Of a stretch of DNA of 15,104 nucleotides, positions 14,249 through 15,104 are shown in pieces (position 1 is the first letter of the stretch; each line of letters begins with the position of its first letter). The DNA is from Petrotoga sp. UBA5851 (GTDB taxonomy: Bacteria; Thermotogota; Thermotogae; Petrotogales; Petrotogaceae), in the NCBI GenBank assembly GCA_002431635.1, contig DJGH01000068.1, positions 28,487 to 43,590 on the forward strand. Reading direction: 5' to 3'. Position numbers and translations under genes: made by a program. The notes below the pieces were generated by a model. It searched no databases, was not told the origin of the DNA, and saw nothing but the letters and a program-made list of their open reading frames with translations.

Positions 14249-15104
14249 CTATATACGATTTTCAAAGAGATTTACTTCAATTATCTTGTATATTCCTCCG
14301 AGTGTCCATGCGTTTCTGCCTAAAGTATCCGTTTCTATGCATACCTTAGTCCCCAGTGTGCCAAAAGCATTTTTCTTAGCGTATTCAATTGCATCCTGCA
14401 TAAACAGATCTCTGAACTCAAGTGTTTCCCCGCCTAAAAGAAAGTAGTCCGGCGCAAGAATATTGATTAAGTTTTTCATAGCGATACCTATCTCCTGCGA
14501 AAACTTTCCAAATACCTTTTTACATGACTTAATATCAAGATCAATTGCTTTACGTATAAACTCAAGTTCAGACATTTCTGTATTAGTTACTGATAAAAAA
14601 ATGTTCTTAAGCTCCGAAACAGCTGTTTCATTGCTTATTCTTGATGCAACTGCCGCTATCGAAGACTCAGCTTCAAGACAGCCCTTACTACCGCAGGTGC
14701 ATAGATTACCGTCAGGAACAATTGACATATGTCCGATCTCTCCGACTCCGCCGTCTGCAGTATGAATTTTCTTATCAATAATAAGTGATCCGCCTATTCC
14801 TACGCCAAGAGTCATAACAACAGAGTTCTTGTAAAACCTTGCATTTCCCTTATACAACTGGGCTAGAGAGAAGGAATCAACATCATTAACAACAAAAATA
14901 TAAGTGTCGATCTCTTGTCTTATCATCTTTGCAATTTCGACATTATTCCACCCTAGAAGAAAAGAGTTTACAACAGTTCCGGTATTAGGATTTACTATCC
15001 CGGATACCGCAACAGAAATACCCAAAAGCGGCTTATCAGAAAATTTATGATAAAATGCTGATATCATGGATACCACCGTATGTGGACTTGCCGTACCTTC
15101 ATAT
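14249..15104 (-). CDS. ROK-family protein, probably sugar-responsive repressor (partial, N-terminus beyond right edge)
   Basis: The frame is open from the TAG at 14249-14251 to the right edge, so the gene is cut; about 284 residues are visible. A GTG at 15076-15074 is not taken as the start, because the frame continues upstream as YEGTASPHT, normal ROK sequence. The ROK core is clear: GISVAVSGIVNPNTG, the VVNDVDSFS stretch with the phosphate-transfer aspartate, GVGIGGSLII, and the zinc motif GEIGHMS followed by CTCGSKGCLE with one histidine and three cysteines. ROK proteins are sugar kinases (about 310 residues) or repressors with an added N-terminal winged helix (about 380-400). The LGWNNVEIA spacing and the lead position before an ABC sugar operon favour a repressor, but the deciding N-terminal domain is not in the window. 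Confidence 0.85.
   Translation of the reverse strand, partial: YEGTASPHTVVSMISAFYHKFSDKPLLGISVAVSGIVNPNTGTVVNSFLLGWNNVEIAKMIRQEIDTYIFVVNDVDSFSLAQLYKGNARFYKNSVVMTLGVGIGGSLIIDKKIHTADGGVGEIGHMSIVPDGNLCTCGSKGCLEAESSIAAVASRISNETAVSELKNIFLSVTNTEMSELEFIRKAIDLDIKSCKKVFGKFSQEIGIAMKNLINILAPDYFLLGGETLEFRDLFMQDAIEYAKKNAFGTLGTKVCIETDTLGRNAWTLGGIYKIIEVNLFENRI

Noticed and set aside
1..15104. CRISPR arrays, tRNA or rRNA genes, insertion sequences or prophage genes
   Set aside because: No repeated spacer-like units, tRNA-like folds, transposase frames or terminal inverted repeats were seen; coding density is near complete.

Overview
The window looks like chromosome of a member of the Thermotogota (Thermotogae). 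It is AT-rich, roughly 40% G+C by eye, and uses many AGA/AGG arginine codons. It carries a complete F-type ATP synthase operon headed by a cheX gene, an arrangement I recall from Thermotoga maritima but could not check here. It also has a two-carboxylate, Na+-type c subunit and a ROK/ABC/glycosidase sugar locus of a kind common in that phylum. The genus cannot be named from the sequence alone.

Layout. Bases 1-273 (minus strand) hold the N-terminal part of an AMMECR1-domain protein that runs off the left edge. A 156-bp divergent intergenic region follows, with one recognisable promoter facing each way. Bases 430-7913 (plus strand) form one compact cluster: cheX, atpZ, atpI, atpB, atpE, atpF, atpH, atpA, atpG, atpD, atpC. 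Gaps are short or the genes overlap, and the only clear promoter is in front of cheX. A 14-bp bidirectional terminator hairpin (7921-7956) separates this cluster from a convergent minus-strand operon. Reading right to left, that operon contains a ROK-family protein (cut by the right edge), two MalF/MalG-type permeases, a secreted sugar-binding protein, a GH31 glycosidase and a small GH15 glycosidase.

How the genes work together. The atp cluster encodes every subunit of F1 (alpha3 beta3 gamma delta epsilon) and Fo (a, b, c), plus the AtpZ/AtpI accessory pair. The c subunit has glutamates at both ion-site positions and an E-S-T motif, which predicts Na+ coupling. The second operon would import an alpha-glucan oligosaccharide with a periplasmic binding protein and two permeases, then cleave it in the cytoplasm, since neither glycosidase has a signal peptide. 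The ROK protein is the likely local regulator. No transport ATPase is present in the visible part, so a shared ATPase from elsewhere would be needed. Alpha-1,6-linked glucosides (isomalto-oligosaccharides and relatives) are a reasonable but unproven substrate.

Nothing here is clearly a new defence system or mobile element. The points most worth a second look are the c-subunit ion site, the cheX-atp coupling, the 65-nt atpZ/atpI overlap and the GH31/GH15 pairing.
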